A stretch of 64,000 nucleotides of DNA from Aliidongia dinghuensis. Its GTDB lineage: Bacteria > Pseudomonadota > Alphaproteobacteria > ATCC43930 > CGMCC-115725. The stretch's first letter is position 1, and every line of letters begins with the position of its first letter. The stretch covers positions 82,919-146,918 of the forward strand of contig NZ_BMJQ01000018.1 of assembly GCF_014643535.1 (NCBI RefSeq), given 5' to 3'. Positions 32,122 through 40,529 of this stretch are shown here, piece by piece. Made by a program: the position numbers and the translations under genes. The notes under the pieces are model-generated. The model saw only the letters and a list, made by a program, of their open reading frames with translations, ran no database searches and was not told the DNA's origin.

Positions 32122-33103
32122 ATGTCGCAAGCCCCGTCCGAAAAGGCGCTCGTTCCGTTCGTCAGCGTCGAGAACATGATGCGCCTCGTGCATCACGTCG
32201 GCATCGAACGGATGCTGCTCGAATTGACCGACGCGGTCGAGGCCGACTTCCGGCGCTGGGAGATCTTCGACAAGACGCCGCGCATCGCCTCGCACTCGCG
32301 CGACGGCGTGATCGAGCTCATGCCGACCTCGGACGGCGTCACCTATGGCTTCAAGTATGTGAACGGCCACCCGAAGAACCTGGCGGAAGGGTTGCAGACC
32401 GTGACGGCGCTCGGCCTCCTGGCCGAGGTCTCGAGCGGCTATCCGGTGTTGCTGACCGAGATGACGCTGCTGACGGCGCTCCGCACGGCCGCGACCTCGG
32501 CCATGGCCGCGCGGCATCTGGCACCAAGCAACGCCAAGACGATGGCGATGATCGGCAATGGGGCGCAAGCCGAGTTCCAGGCGCTCGCCATGAAGGCCGT
32601 CGTCGGTATCGAGGCCGTGCGGCTCTATGACATCGACCCGCGCGCGACGGCGAAGACGGCCCGCAACCTCGCCGGCTCCGGCCTGGCGGTGACCTCATGC
32701 CGGTCCGCGCAAAACGCCATCGAGGGGGCTGAGATCGTGACCACGTGCACGGCCGACAAGCAGTTCGCCACGATCCTGACCGACAACATGATCGGGGCGG
32801 GAATCCACATCAATGCGATCGGCGGCGATTGCCCGGGCAAGACGGAGTTGCATCGCGACATCCTGTTCCGCGCGGACACCTTCGTCGAATACCCGCCGCA
32901 GACCCGTGTCGAAGGCGAGATCCAGCAGATGGCGCCCGACTATCCGGTGACCGAGCTCTGGCGGGTCGTGCGCGGCGAGGCCGCCGGCCGGCGCGACGCG
33001 CGTGCGCTTGAAGGGCACGGATTTCTACCAGGATATCGACATCATCGCCGATCCGGACGATCCGCGCGATCTGTTCGGCATGCTGCAGCGCGCGAAGGCA
33101 TAA
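32122..33103 (+). pseudogene. ocd: Ornithine cyclodeaminase, broken by internal deletion and frameshift
   Basis: Residues 1-290 follow ornithine cyclodeaminase closely: HSRDGVIELMPTSDG, YGFKYVNGHPKN, the NAD loop IGNGAQAEFQ, the catalytic Asp in NAIGGDCPGKTEL, and EYPPQTRVEGEIQQ. After ELWRVVRGEAAGRRDA the expected segment (about 25 residues, with the TVFDSVGFALED-type motif) is absent. The proper C-terminus (GTDFYQDIDIIADPDDPRDL, FGMLQRAKA) resumes one frame over at 33002 and stops at 33103. If read without the shift the frame runs to 33264 with unrelated residues. The enzyme converts ornithine to proline and ammonia; here it is probably inactive. Confidence 0.85.
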
Positions 33104-33202
33104 GCCGCGGGCCGGCGCCACCTCGACGAGCCGCCTCATCCGCGGCAGCGTCGCTGGGGATCGATCGCTCACTGGGCTTCAGGGATCGCAGCAGTCGGCA
33201 GC

Positions 33203-34093
33203 CTAAGGCCGTTCCGAGAATGCCAGGAAGACGTTTCCGTACGCCTCAGCGTCTACCAGGCTGATCTCATTGCCGTCACGGCGGTATTCCGCTTCCGCTG
33301 CGTCCAGGAACGGAATGACCCGGGCGACCGACGAAACCGTCACGTGAATGGCGATGCAGCACGGTTCGGCGGCATCTCGCAGACTCACCGGCAGGGCGCC
33401 GTAGATCTTCTCGACGGCTGCCCGGTCGGCGACCACGAACACGCCGTTGCCTGTCCGGGCGCCGAAGCCGCCAGGATGGTCGAAGATTGCCTCCGCACCG
33501 TAGAGACCGCTCAGCCGCGTGCGGACCTTCTCCTGGTGTTCTGGCCGCGCCAGGATGGTCACCCGCGAGATGCCGTTGGCGCCGTTCGGGTGCGACAGCC
33601 ACTGCGGCACGTAGATGAGCTCCGGCCGATGCTGCTGGCAGATGAAGTTCGACAGGCGGGGCAGCGCCGGGTCATAGAGGATCTTCAGCGTCGTGGCGGT
33701 CCGGTCCGGCCGGCCGTCGGGCAGCACGACGTCGCGGCCGAACGCGATGGTCCCCTGGCTGACAATGCCGCGCCGCTGCACGATCTCGACGTCGCCCGCT
33801 GCGTCTTCGCTATGCAGCGCCAGGAGCGAGATGCCCTCCCGTTCGCGCAAGTGTTTGTAAATCGTTCGGCCGAAACGGAAGTCCCCCACCGGCTTCTCGT
33901 CGAGCAGGCTCTCGTCGTAGATGCTCATGATCTCCAGCAAGCACTGGTCGAACATGGCGAGCGACGTGCTCGTCCCCCAGGGATGCCTGCCGACGGGCGT
34001 CATCGTGAAACCGAGCGTCGCGTATCGGTCTCTCACCAAGTCGATATCGCGAACGACGATGAGCGCGTGATCGATACCGAGAAAGCCCGCCAT
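33203..34093 (-). CDS. VOC family protein with two glyoxalase-like modules
   Basis: The 296-residue protein starts with FLGIDHALIVVRDIDLVRDR, matching the glyoxalase-like domain (Glyoxalase_3) used in phenazine- and lactonase-like proteins. A second module begins around GISRVTILARPEHQEKVRTR. Family members often act on bulky cyclic substrates, but no reaction can be named. The ATG at 34093 with GGAGG nine bases upstream is preferred to ATG 34108. It is the last gene of a minus-strand operon with cysE and aldehyde dehydrogenase, 26 bp after cysE. Confidence 0.82.
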   Translation of the reverse strand: MAGFLGIDHALIVVRDIDLVRDRYATLGFTMTPVGRHPWGTSTSLAMFDQCLLEIMSIYDESLLDEKPVGDFRFGRTIYKHLREREGISLLALHSEDAAGDVEIVQRRGIVSQGTIAFGRDVVLPDGRPDRTATTLKILYDPALPRLSNFICQQHRPELIYVPQWLSHPNGANGISRVTILARPEHQEKVRTRLSGLYGAEAIFDHPGGFGARTGNGVFVVADRAAVEKIYGALPVSLRDAAEPCCIAIHVTVSSVARVIPFLDAAEAEYRRDGNEISLVDAEAYGNVFLAFSERP

Positions 34094-34119
34094 TCTTGCC
34101 GCCTCCATCCGTGGTGCTG

Positions 34120-34917
34120 TCAAAATCCCGCGAAGGAGCCTGAAGACCGGACCTTCCGCTTCGCTGGCACGCCGGCGACTGTCGTCCCCGGCTCGACACT
34201 CGAGAGCACGACGGAGCCAGCGGCGATGACGCTCCCCGCGCCGATCTCGATGCCGCCGAGGATGATGGCACCGGCGCCGATCGTAGCACCCCGCCGAATC
34301 CGGGGATGCCGCTCGGGACCGTCATCCTTGAGCGTGCTGCCGAGCGTCACGCCGTGCCAGATCGCCACGTCATCCTCGATGATCGTCGTTTCGCCGACGA
34401 CGAATCCCAGCCCATGGTCGAGCCAGATGCCGCGACCGAAGCGCGCCGCCGGATGAATGTCCGTCGTGAAGGCCCGCCCGAACACCGTCTTGAGGGCGAG
34501 GGCAAGGTCGGTCCGGCCGGCAGACCACAGGCTGTGGGCCACACGATGCGCCAGCAGCGCGTGGATCCCGCGCGAGAACAGCAGTGTGGCGATCGGCCCA
34601 CCGGGTTCGAAATTCTTTCGCGCCGTCGCTTCGACATCCGCGCGAGCGGCTTCGAACGCATCGCCGTCGCTGCGAAAGACCGCGAGAGCCGTCGTGCCTG
34701 CCGCTTGGCGCGCCGCTGAGTCGGCGAGGCTGCTCGACAGGACGGTCGCGAACAGCTCGGCATCGGACGACAATTCTTCCGGCGCGATTGCAAGGATCGG
34801 CCGCAATGCGGGCTCCCGCGCGAACAGGGCCCTCGCTTCCATGATGAGCGGATCGGCATGCCGGCGGTCTGCCGCGGGCGGGGTTGCGCCTGCTGTCCTT
34901 TCGGCGCCATGGTTCAC
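34120..34917 (-). CDS. cysE: Serine O-acetyltransferase
   Basis: This 265-residue protein has an N-terminal helical domain followed by a left-handed beta-helix hexapeptide domain. Key motifs are GIHALLAHRVAHSLW, the catalytic His/Asp region TTDIHPAARFGRGIWLDHGLG, WHGVTLGSTLKDDG, and GATIGAGAIILGGIEIGAGS. It makes O-acetylserine from serine and acetyl-CoA for cysteine synthesis. The start is GTG at 34917 with GGGGGAG upstream. Its place among catabolic genes suggests a second copy with a specialised role, possibly acylating another substrate. Confidence 0.9.
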   Translation of the reverse strand: MNHGAERTAGATPPAADRRHADPLIMEARALFAREPALRPILAIAPEELSSDAELFATVLSSSLADSAARQAAGTTALAVFRSDGDAFEAARADVEATARKNFEPGGPIATLLFSRGIHALLAHRVAHSLWSAGRTDLALALKTVFGRAFTTDIHPAARFGRGIWLDHGLGFVVGETTIIEDDVAIWHGVTLGSTLKDDGPERHPRIRRGATIGAGAIILGGIEIGAGSVIAAGSVVLSSVEPGTTVAGVPAKRKVRSSGSFAGF

Positions 34918-34965
34918 GACTGCGTCTCCCCCTGGTTCGCTCCGCGATGCTTCCGGCTGCCGCGT

Positions 34966-36507
34966 TCAGCCCGGGGAATAGCCGAAACTGATCGGCGGCT
35001 CGGCCGCGGTCTCGACCCAAATGCTCTTCGTCTGGGTATAGGCCATCAGCGCTTCCTTGCCGCTCGACCGGCCATAGCCGCTCCGGCCGAACCCGCCGAA
35101 CGGCGACATGACGTTGATGGTCTTGTAGCCGTTGATCCAGAACGTTCCCGCGCGCACGGCGGCGGCGACGCGATGCGCTCGCCCGACGTCACGCGTCCAG
35201 ACGGCGCCCGCCAGGCCATAGGGTGTACCGTTGGCGAGTTGGATCGCTTCCTCCTCGTCGTCGAACGGGGTCACGCCGACGACGGGGCCGAACACCTCCT
35301 CGCGCGAGATCTCCATGGCCGGCGAGACCCGATCGAGGATCGTCGGCGCATAGTAGAACCCGCCGGTGTCGGCGAGCGCTGCCGGCTTCTGGCCGCCGGT
35401 CGCGAGCGACGCGCCGTCGGCCAGGCCCCGGCGGACCATCTCGTCGATCTTATGCCACTGACGCGCGTTGTTGATCGGCCCGATCTGGGTCGTCTCGAGC
35501 AGCGGCGAACCCACGGGGATGCGTTCGGCCGCCCGCGCGTATTTCGTGACGAACGCTTCATGGACCGACCGATGGACCAGCAAGCGGGACCCGGCGACAC
35601 AGCTCTGTCCCGCCGCCCCGAAAATCGCGGCCTGGGCGCCGACGATCGCGCGATCGAGATCGGCATCGGCGAACACGATGTTGCCGGACTTGCCGCCGAG
35701 CTCGAGGATGCAGGGCACGAGGTTGCGCGCCGCCGTGGCGGCGATCGCCGAGCCGGCAAGGGCAGAACCGACGAAGACCACGAGTCCTGCCCTGGCATGG
35801 CCGACGGCCGCCTGTCCCGCCGTACGTCCCTGGCCGGCAATCACATTGACCAGGCCGCGCGGTGCGCCGGCCCGCTCGCAGAGAATGCCGACCACGAGCG
35901 AGCTCAGCGGCGTCAGTTCCGACGGCTTCAGCACGACCGCATTGCCGGTGCAGATCGCCGGCGCGATCTGCCATCCTGCTGTGAACAAGGGTGCGTTCCA
36001 TGGCGTGATCTGAACGACCACGCCATAGGGCTCATGACGCGTGTAGTTCAGATGGGAGGTCGGAACCGGGATGACCTCGCCATGAAGCTTGTCGCACCAG
36101 CCGGCGTAATATTCGAACATCTCGGCGACGCGTAGCGCCTCGCCGCGCATATCGCGGATCGGCCGGCCGGCCGAACGGCATTCGAGCTCCGCGATCTCCT
36201 TGGCATGCTGACGGATCAGCCGGCCGATCTCGACCATGACCCGGCCGCGCGCCGAGGCGGTGAGAGCGAACCATTGACGCTGCGCCTTCTGTGCCGCCTC
36301 CATGGCGCTGTCGATGACGGCCTCGTCGGCGTCCTTGTAGGCGGCAAAGGGCTGGCCGGACGCGGGATCGATCAGATCGACCGTTTCGCCGGTACCGGGC
36401 AGAACCTCGCCGCCGACCCAGCTGCCGATCGCCTTGCCGGGCAGAAAGCCCGAAAGAAGCTCGGCGATGCGAGCATCCTGGGCGATGTCGAGCGCGATAT
36501 TACCCAT
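34966..36507 (-). CDS. Aldehyde dehydrogenase
   Basis: The 513-residue ALDH has ITPWNAPLFTAGWQIAPAIC, the catalytic Glu in CILELGGKSGNIVF, and the catalytic Cys in GAAGQSCVAGSRLLV. EVFGPVVGVTPFDDEEEAI and the C-terminal SPFGGFGRSGYGRSSGKEAL are standard. It oxidises an aldehyde with NAD(P). The ATG at 36507 overlaps the upstream reductase gene by 8 bp, so they are probably translated together. Preference for a semialdehyde is possible given the HIBADH-family partner. Confidence 0.94.
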   Translation of the reverse strand: MGNIALDIAQDARIAELLSGFLPGKAIGSWVGGEVLPGTGETVDLIDPASGQPFAAYKDADEAVIDSAMEAAQKAQRQWFALTASARGRVMVEIGRLIRQHAKEIAELECRSAGRPIRDMRGEALRVAEMFEYYAGWCDKLHGEVIPVPTSHLNYTRHEPYGVVVQITPWNAPLFTAGWQIAPAICTGNAVVLKPSELTPLSSLVVGILCERAGAPRGLVNVIAGQGRTAGQAAVGHARAGLVVFVGSALAGSAIAATAARNLVPCILELGGKSGNIVFADADLDRAIVGAQAAIFGAAGQSCVAGSRLLVHRSVHEAFVTKYARAAERIPVGSPLLETTQIGPINNARQWHKIDEMVRRGLADGASLATGGQKPAALADTGGFYYAPTILDRVSPAMEISREEVFGPVVGVTPFDDEEEAIQLANGTPYGLAGAVWTRDVGRAHRVAAAVRAGTFWINGYKTINVMSPFGGFGRSGYGRSSGKEALMAYTQTKSIWVETAAEPPISFGYSPG

Positions 36508-37414
36508 TGGTGGCCACCTTCTTCTCCGAAGCGGCGGGCGTCCTGAAGTCGCCCATGCGCGTGAAATCATCCGAATCCGCCAGGCGCCCGGCGCTCTCAG
36601 CCCAAATCTGGCCGATCAGCCCGGTCAGCGGCAGATCGGCCCCGGCCCGCTCGGTGAGCTCGCGGGCCAGGCGTACGTCCTTGCGCATCAGCCCCATGGA
36701 AAACCCGCTGTCGAACCGTTCCGACATGATCCAGGTCGGGAAGTGGATCTCGCTGATCGCGGAGCGGCCGGTCGCGGCGTTGATCACGCGCAAGGCGGCT
36801 TCCGGGCTGACGCCGGCGGCGGCGGCCAGCTTCAGCCCCTCGCTCGTCGTGATCATATGCGCAGCGACGAGCAGGTTGTTCACCAGCTTCGCGACGTTCC
36901 CGGCGCCGCTCGGCCCGACGTGCAGGATCTTGGCCGCCATCGCCTCAATGACGGGGCGGGCGAGGGCCACGTCCTCCTCCGTTCCGCCGATCATCATCGC
37001 GAGCTTGCCGGTTGCAGCGCCGCCAGGCCCGCCGCTGACCGGCGCATCGAGGAAACCGTGGCCGGCCGCGGCCAGGCGCTGCGCCAGTTCTCGGCTCACA
37101 TCCGGCTCGGACGTCGACGTATCGATGATGATGACACGCCGGTCCGACCGACGGCCCAGCTGCTCGATATGATCATTCACGACGCCGGCGACGTCACGCG
37201 CCGTCGGCAGCGAGAAGACGATGAAATCTGCGGCCGAGAAGATCTCCGGAAGCTCGCGCGGCGCACCGACATTCGAGGCCGCGGCGGCGGTGCAGCGTTC
37301 GGCCGACAGATCGAAGCCGAGCACGTCGAAGTCTTTGCCGGCGAGCGTCTGGGCCATGCCCAGGCCCATGCTGCCAAGCCCGACAACGCCGATCGTTGGT
37401 CGCTGGTTCGCCAT
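36500..37414 (-). CDS. 3-Hydroxyisobutyrate-dehydrogenase-family oxidoreductase
   Basis: The 304-residue protein has TIGVVGLGSMGLGMAQTL as the cofactor loop and GFLDAPVSGGPGGAATGKLA as the substrate motif. The catalytic Lys is in GAGNVAKLVNNLLVAAHMI, and FSMGLMRKDVRLARELTERA lies in the C-terminal helical domain. It acts on a beta-hydroxyacid/semialdehyde pair with NAD(P). ATG at 37414 begins the Rossmann fold; the frame upstream has no domain. With the overlapping aldehyde dehydrogenase it could carry hydroxyacid to semialdehyde to acid. It is distinct in sequence from the family member at 24369. Confidence 0.9.
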   Translation of the reverse strand: MANQRPTIGVVGLGSMGLGMAQTLAGKDFDVLGFDLSAERCTAAAASNVGAPRELPEIFSAADFIVFSLPTARDVAGVVNDHIEQLGRRSDRRVIIIDTSTSEPDVSRELAQRLAAAGHGFLDAPVSGGPGGAATGKLAMMIGGTEEDVALARPVIEAMAAKILHVGPSGAGNVAKLVNNLLVAAHMITTSEGLKLAAAAGVSPEAALRVINAATGRSAISEIHFPTWIMSERFDSGFSMGLMRKDVRLARELTERAGADLPLTGLIGQIWAESAGRLADSDDFTRMGDFRTPAASEKKVATNG

Positions 37415-37535
37415 GCTGAGTTGACCCTCTGCCAAGACTGTCGTACGAGCGGCAAGCGCCCCTCGTCGCGGGAGCAAGAGTTCCAGGAACCGGCCGTTAC
37501 GGGCTAGACGGCTATACCGGAACGATGTGTTGCCT

Positions 37536-38474
37536 TCAGCGCAACAGGGCAGGCCGCTCCTGCGGCGCTTCCTGGAACGCTACCATTTCCTTGGCGAGAT
37601 AGCCGGCAAGCCGCTCGACCGATGTGGGCAACCGGCGGCGTGCCCGCACGATCAGATGGGCGCTCGCTTCGGTCAGCAGCGAGTCGGTCAGATCGACGAT
37701 CCCGACGACGCCCCGCGCGAGCTCCGTCGCGACGGCGAACCGGGGCAGGAAGGTGATGCCCTGCCCGACGCTGACGTAGCGGCGAAGCACGTCGATCGAC
37801 GTCGTCTCCAGGATCGGCACCAGGGCTCTGCCATTGTCGGCCGCGACCCGCCCGACGAGTTGCCTGACGCCGTGTCCTTGGGTGAGCAAGGCGCAGGAAT
37901 TGTCGAGGGTGTCGCACAGGCTCACCCGTTCTCTGTCGTGCAGCGGATGCCCCGGCGGCGTGATGACACAGAGCGGCTGCCGGGAAATGGCCAGCGACCG
38001 AACGCTCGTGTCGATGATCGGGTTGTAGACCACGCCGATATCGGCATCGCCGCTCCGGATCGCCTCGAGCACGGCATCGGTCCCGCCGAGCGTGATGGCG
38101 AAGCGGATCGTCGGGTAGACGGGTGAAAACCTGGTCAGGCCATGTTCAATCAAGTCGGCCAGGAAGCCTTCGCCACAGCAGATCCGCACGAGGCCTTGCT
38201 TGACGTGCTTCAGCTGGCCCAACTGCTCGGTCAGCAGGTCCTGATCCTCGATCACGCGCATCGCATGTTCGACCATGAGCTGGCCGGCCTCGGTCAGGAT
38301 CATGCCGCGGGCGGTCCGCTCGAACAACGGAAGCTCCAGCCGACGCTCGACATCCGCGATCTGACGGCTGACCGCCGAGGGCGCCACATGCAGATGGTCG
38401 GCCGCCTTGCGGATCGAGCCCGTTCGCACGACCGCGAGGAAATGGCGTAGCGCCCTGGCGTCAAAGGCTTCCAT
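37536..38474 (-). CDS. LysR-type transcriptional regulator
   Basis: The 312-residue LysR protein has LRHFLAVVRTGSIRKAADHL, VAPSAVSRQIADVERRLELP, LFERTARGMILTEAG and a full effector domain (VRICCGEGFLADLIEHGLTR). Its gene faces away from the binding-protein gene at 38820, with two matching boxes between them. It also lies 121 bp upstream of, and in the same direction as, the HIBADH-ALDH operon, so it could control both. Confidence 0.92.
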   Translation of the reverse strand: MEAFDARALRHFLAVVRTGSIRKAADHLHVAPSAVSRQIADVERRLELPLFERTARGMILTEAGQLMVEHAMRVIEDQDLLTEQLGQLKHVKQGLVRICCGEGFLADLIEHGLTRFSPVYPTIRFAITLGGTDAVLEAIRSGDADIGVVYNPIIDTSVRSLAISRQPLCVITPPGHPLHDRERVSLCDTLDNSCALLTQGHGVRQLVGRVAADNGRALVPILETTSIDVLRRYVSVGQGITFLPRFAVATELARGVVGIVDLTDSLLTEASAHLIVRARRRLPTSVERLAGYLAKEMVAFQEAPQERPALLR

Positions 38475-38577
38475 CGGCTTCGGCCTCGCTCAGCATTCCG
38501 GGACGTTGACGGCGAGGCCGCCGGATCACGATGCCCCGCCGCAGCATTGCGCGAATAGTGCCGATTCATCAACCAGT

Positions 38578-38666
38578 GTTGCCGAATTTGGAACATATCG
38601 CAGCGATCGGTTTGCGGCTCGGCAGGCCCAGAGCGATGCCGGCCTCAGCGTTGCAAATTCGGCAAC
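38578..38666. promoter_or_regulatory. Pair of inverted LysR-type boxes
   Basis: GTTGCCGAATTTG (38578-38590) recurs as its exact reverse complement CAAATTCGGCAAC (38654-38666). Each box has its own T-N11-A pattern; the second is part of TTGC-N7-GCAA. Centres are 76 bp apart, close to seven helical turns, which suits a tetrameric LysR with looping. The rest of the 345-bp gap (38475-38819) shows no other gene or structure. Confidence 0.6.
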
Positions 38667-38819
38667 GCGAACTTCTCCTTTATTGGTCTCCCCGGTTTAG
38701 TTGGTCGTTACTACGCTCCAATGGAGACGTTTTGGACGCTTCCGACGATCTCGCCCAATCAACGAAAGAACCGCTCGCAATTGTTGTCGAGCAGGCGCGC
38801 GCCAACAGGGAGTAGATCG

Positions 38820-39938
38820 ATGCAGAAACTATCGCTCGCCGTCGCCTCGGCGATCGCGCTGACCGCGGCGGCCGCGCATGCCCCCGCGCATGCCGAGGAC
38901 ATCCAGATCGCGGTCGCCGGCCCGATCACCGGCTCGAACGCGGCATCGGGCGAGCAGTTCAAGCACGGTGCCGAACAGGCCGTGGCCGACATCAATGCCC
39001 AGGGCGGCGTGCTCGGCAAGAAGCTCGCGCTGTCGGTGGGCGACGATGCCTGCGACCCGAAGCAGGCGGTGGCCGTCGCGAACCAGCTCGCGTCCAAGGG
39101 GGTCGTGTTCATCGACGGCCATTACTGCTCGGGCTCGACGATCCCGGCCTCCGCCGTCTATGCCGAGGCAAGCGTGCTGATGATCACGCCCAGCGCATCC
39201 AACCCCGCCTTGACGGACGAGGCCTTCAGGAAGAAATGGACGAACGTCTATCGCGTCTGCGGCCGCGACGACGACCAGGGCCCGACGGCCGGCAAGTACA
39301 TCGTCGAGCACTTCAAAGGGAAGAAGGTCGCGATCCTCGACGATCATTCCGCCTTTGGCAAAGGCATCACCGACCAGGTCCGCAAGACGATCAACGCCGG
39401 CGGCATCAAGGAAGTGGTGGATGATTCGGTCACCGTTGGCGACAAGGACTTCACGGCGCTCATCAGCAAGCTGAAGCAGGCCGGCGTCGAGATGATCTAT
39501 TTCGGCGGCTACCCGACCGAGGCCGGCCTGCTGGTGCGCCAATCGCACGATCAGGGGCTGAAGGCCGTACTGATGGGCGGCGATTCCACCCAGACCGACG
39601 AATTCTGGAGCATCACGGGGGCGGTCGGCGAAGGCACGCTGTTCACCTTCCCGCCCGACCCGGAAAGGCAGGCGACCTCCCAGGCCGTGATCGAGGAATT
39701 CAAGAAGGGCGGCTACACCCCGGAAGGCTATACGCTCTATTCCTACGCCGCGGTCCAGGTCTTTGCCCAGGCGGCGGAGAAGGCGAAGTCGGTGAAGCTG
39801 GACGAGCTGGTCAAGGTCCTGCACAGCAACACGTTCGACACCGTGATCGGCCCGATCAAATATGACGAGAAGGGCGACATCACCGCCGGCGGCTATGTCG
39901 TGTGGCACTGGGCAAATGGCAAGGCGACCGAGCTCTAG
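38820..39938 (+). CDS. Branched-chain amino acid type ABC substrate-binding protein (LivK-like)
   Basis: The 372-residue periplasmic protein has a Sec signal (QKLSLAVASAIALTAAAAHA, cleavage near AHA-ED). The Peripla_BP_6 fold shows IQIAVAGPITGSNAASGEQF, VAVANQLASKGVVFIDGHYC and SGSTIPASAVYAEASVLMIT. GGGAG precedes the ATG at 38820; the frame upstream is not signal-like. No permease or ATPase genes for a branched-chain system are adjacent, so it is an orphan binder that may use a system elsewhere or act as a sensor. It ends directly against the convergent ddpX. Confidence 0.92.
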   Translation: MQKLSLAVASAIALTAAAAHAPAHAEDIQIAVAGPITGSNAASGEQFKHGAEQAVADINAQGGVLGKKLALSVGDDACDPKQAVAVANQLASKGVVFIDGHYCSGSTIPASAVYAEASVLMITPSASNPALTDEAFRKKWTNVYRVCGRDDDQGPTAGKYIVEHFKGKKVAILDDHSAFGKGITDQVRKTINAGGIKEVVDDSVTVGDKDFTALISKLKQAGVEMIYFGGYPTEAGLLVRQSHDQGLKAVLMGGDSTQTDEFWSITGAVGEGTLFTFPPDPERQATSQAVIEEFKKGGYTPEGYTLYSYAAVQVFAQAAEKAKSVKLDELVKVLHSNTFDTVIGPIKYDEKGDITAGGYVVWHWANGKATEL

Positions 39939-40472
39939 CTAGACGAGCGGATAGCGCCCTGGATCGGGCAGGTTGTAGTGCCACCATTCCCGCGGATTGT
40001 GAGCCCAACCGGCGGCGGCCATCGTGCCGAGCAGCAGGCTGCGGTTCTGCAGGCTTGCGACCGGGATGTCGGTGCGCGCATGGAAGGATCGGGATGTCAT
40101 CTCGTCGAAGCCCGTTCCCATGTCGAGCGGCACGCCCGCCTCATCGGTGAGCGTAAGATCGACGGCGACGCCACGGGTGTGGGCCGAACCCTTGCGCGGA
40201 TCGGCGACGAAGGTCGGGTCAGGCAGCACGTCCCACAGCGCTTGCTGCACCGCCGCCGGCCGATAGGCATCGTAGACGCGCAAGCGCAGCCCCTGGGCTG
40301 AAGCCAGCTCCGCCGCGCGCATCAGCGCCGCGTGCGCGTCCGGGTGGAGCAGCGCCCTGGCATGCTCGTAGAGCGGCCGGCCGGTGATGTTGTCGGCCGT
40401 GGCATAGGCGAGTGCCACGTCGATGGCGGGATGGTGGATTTCCAAAAGCTGCATGATCGTCCGATCGGGCAT
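39939..40472 (-). CDS. ddpX: D-Ala-D-Ala dipeptidase (VanX/DdpX type)
   Basis: The 177-residue zinc dipeptidase has the VanX-type motif SAHTRGVAVD, with zinc ligands His98 and Asp105. EWWH at 162-165 supplies the catalytic Glu162 and ligand His165, and Arg71 (YRP) is the other active-site residue. It cleaves D-alanyl-D-alanine in the cytoplasm. It follows the ddpABCDF-like transport genes, as in the E. coli ddp operon, so it works in recycling of cell-wall dipeptide and not in antibiotic resistance. The ATG at 40454 is an alternative start. Confidence 0.88.
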   Translation of the reverse strand: MPDRTIMQLLEIHHPAIDVALAYATADNITGRPLYEHARALLHPDAHAALMRAAELASAQGLRLRVYDAYRPAAVQQALWDVLPDPTFVADPRKGSAHTRGVAVDLTLTDEAGVPLDMGTGFDEMTSRSFHARTDIPVASLQNRSLLLGTMAAAGWAHNPREWWHYNLPDPGRYPLV

Positions 40473-40529
40473 GGGTGAGAGAGCGGGTCCGCTGCGGGGC
40501 AGGCCGGGAGGGAACGTGCGGGGGGTTCG

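Noticed and set aside
32122..33264. A 380-residue ornithine cyclodeaminase extended at the C-terminus
   Set aside because: The last 85 or so residues are Arg/Pro/Ser-rich and unlike the family. The authentic C-terminal residues are found in the next frame and end at 33103.
39939..40472. Vancomycin resistance gene vanX
   Set aside because: There is no vanH or vanA partner. The gene follows dipeptide transporter genes as in the ddp operon, so peptide recycling is the better reading.
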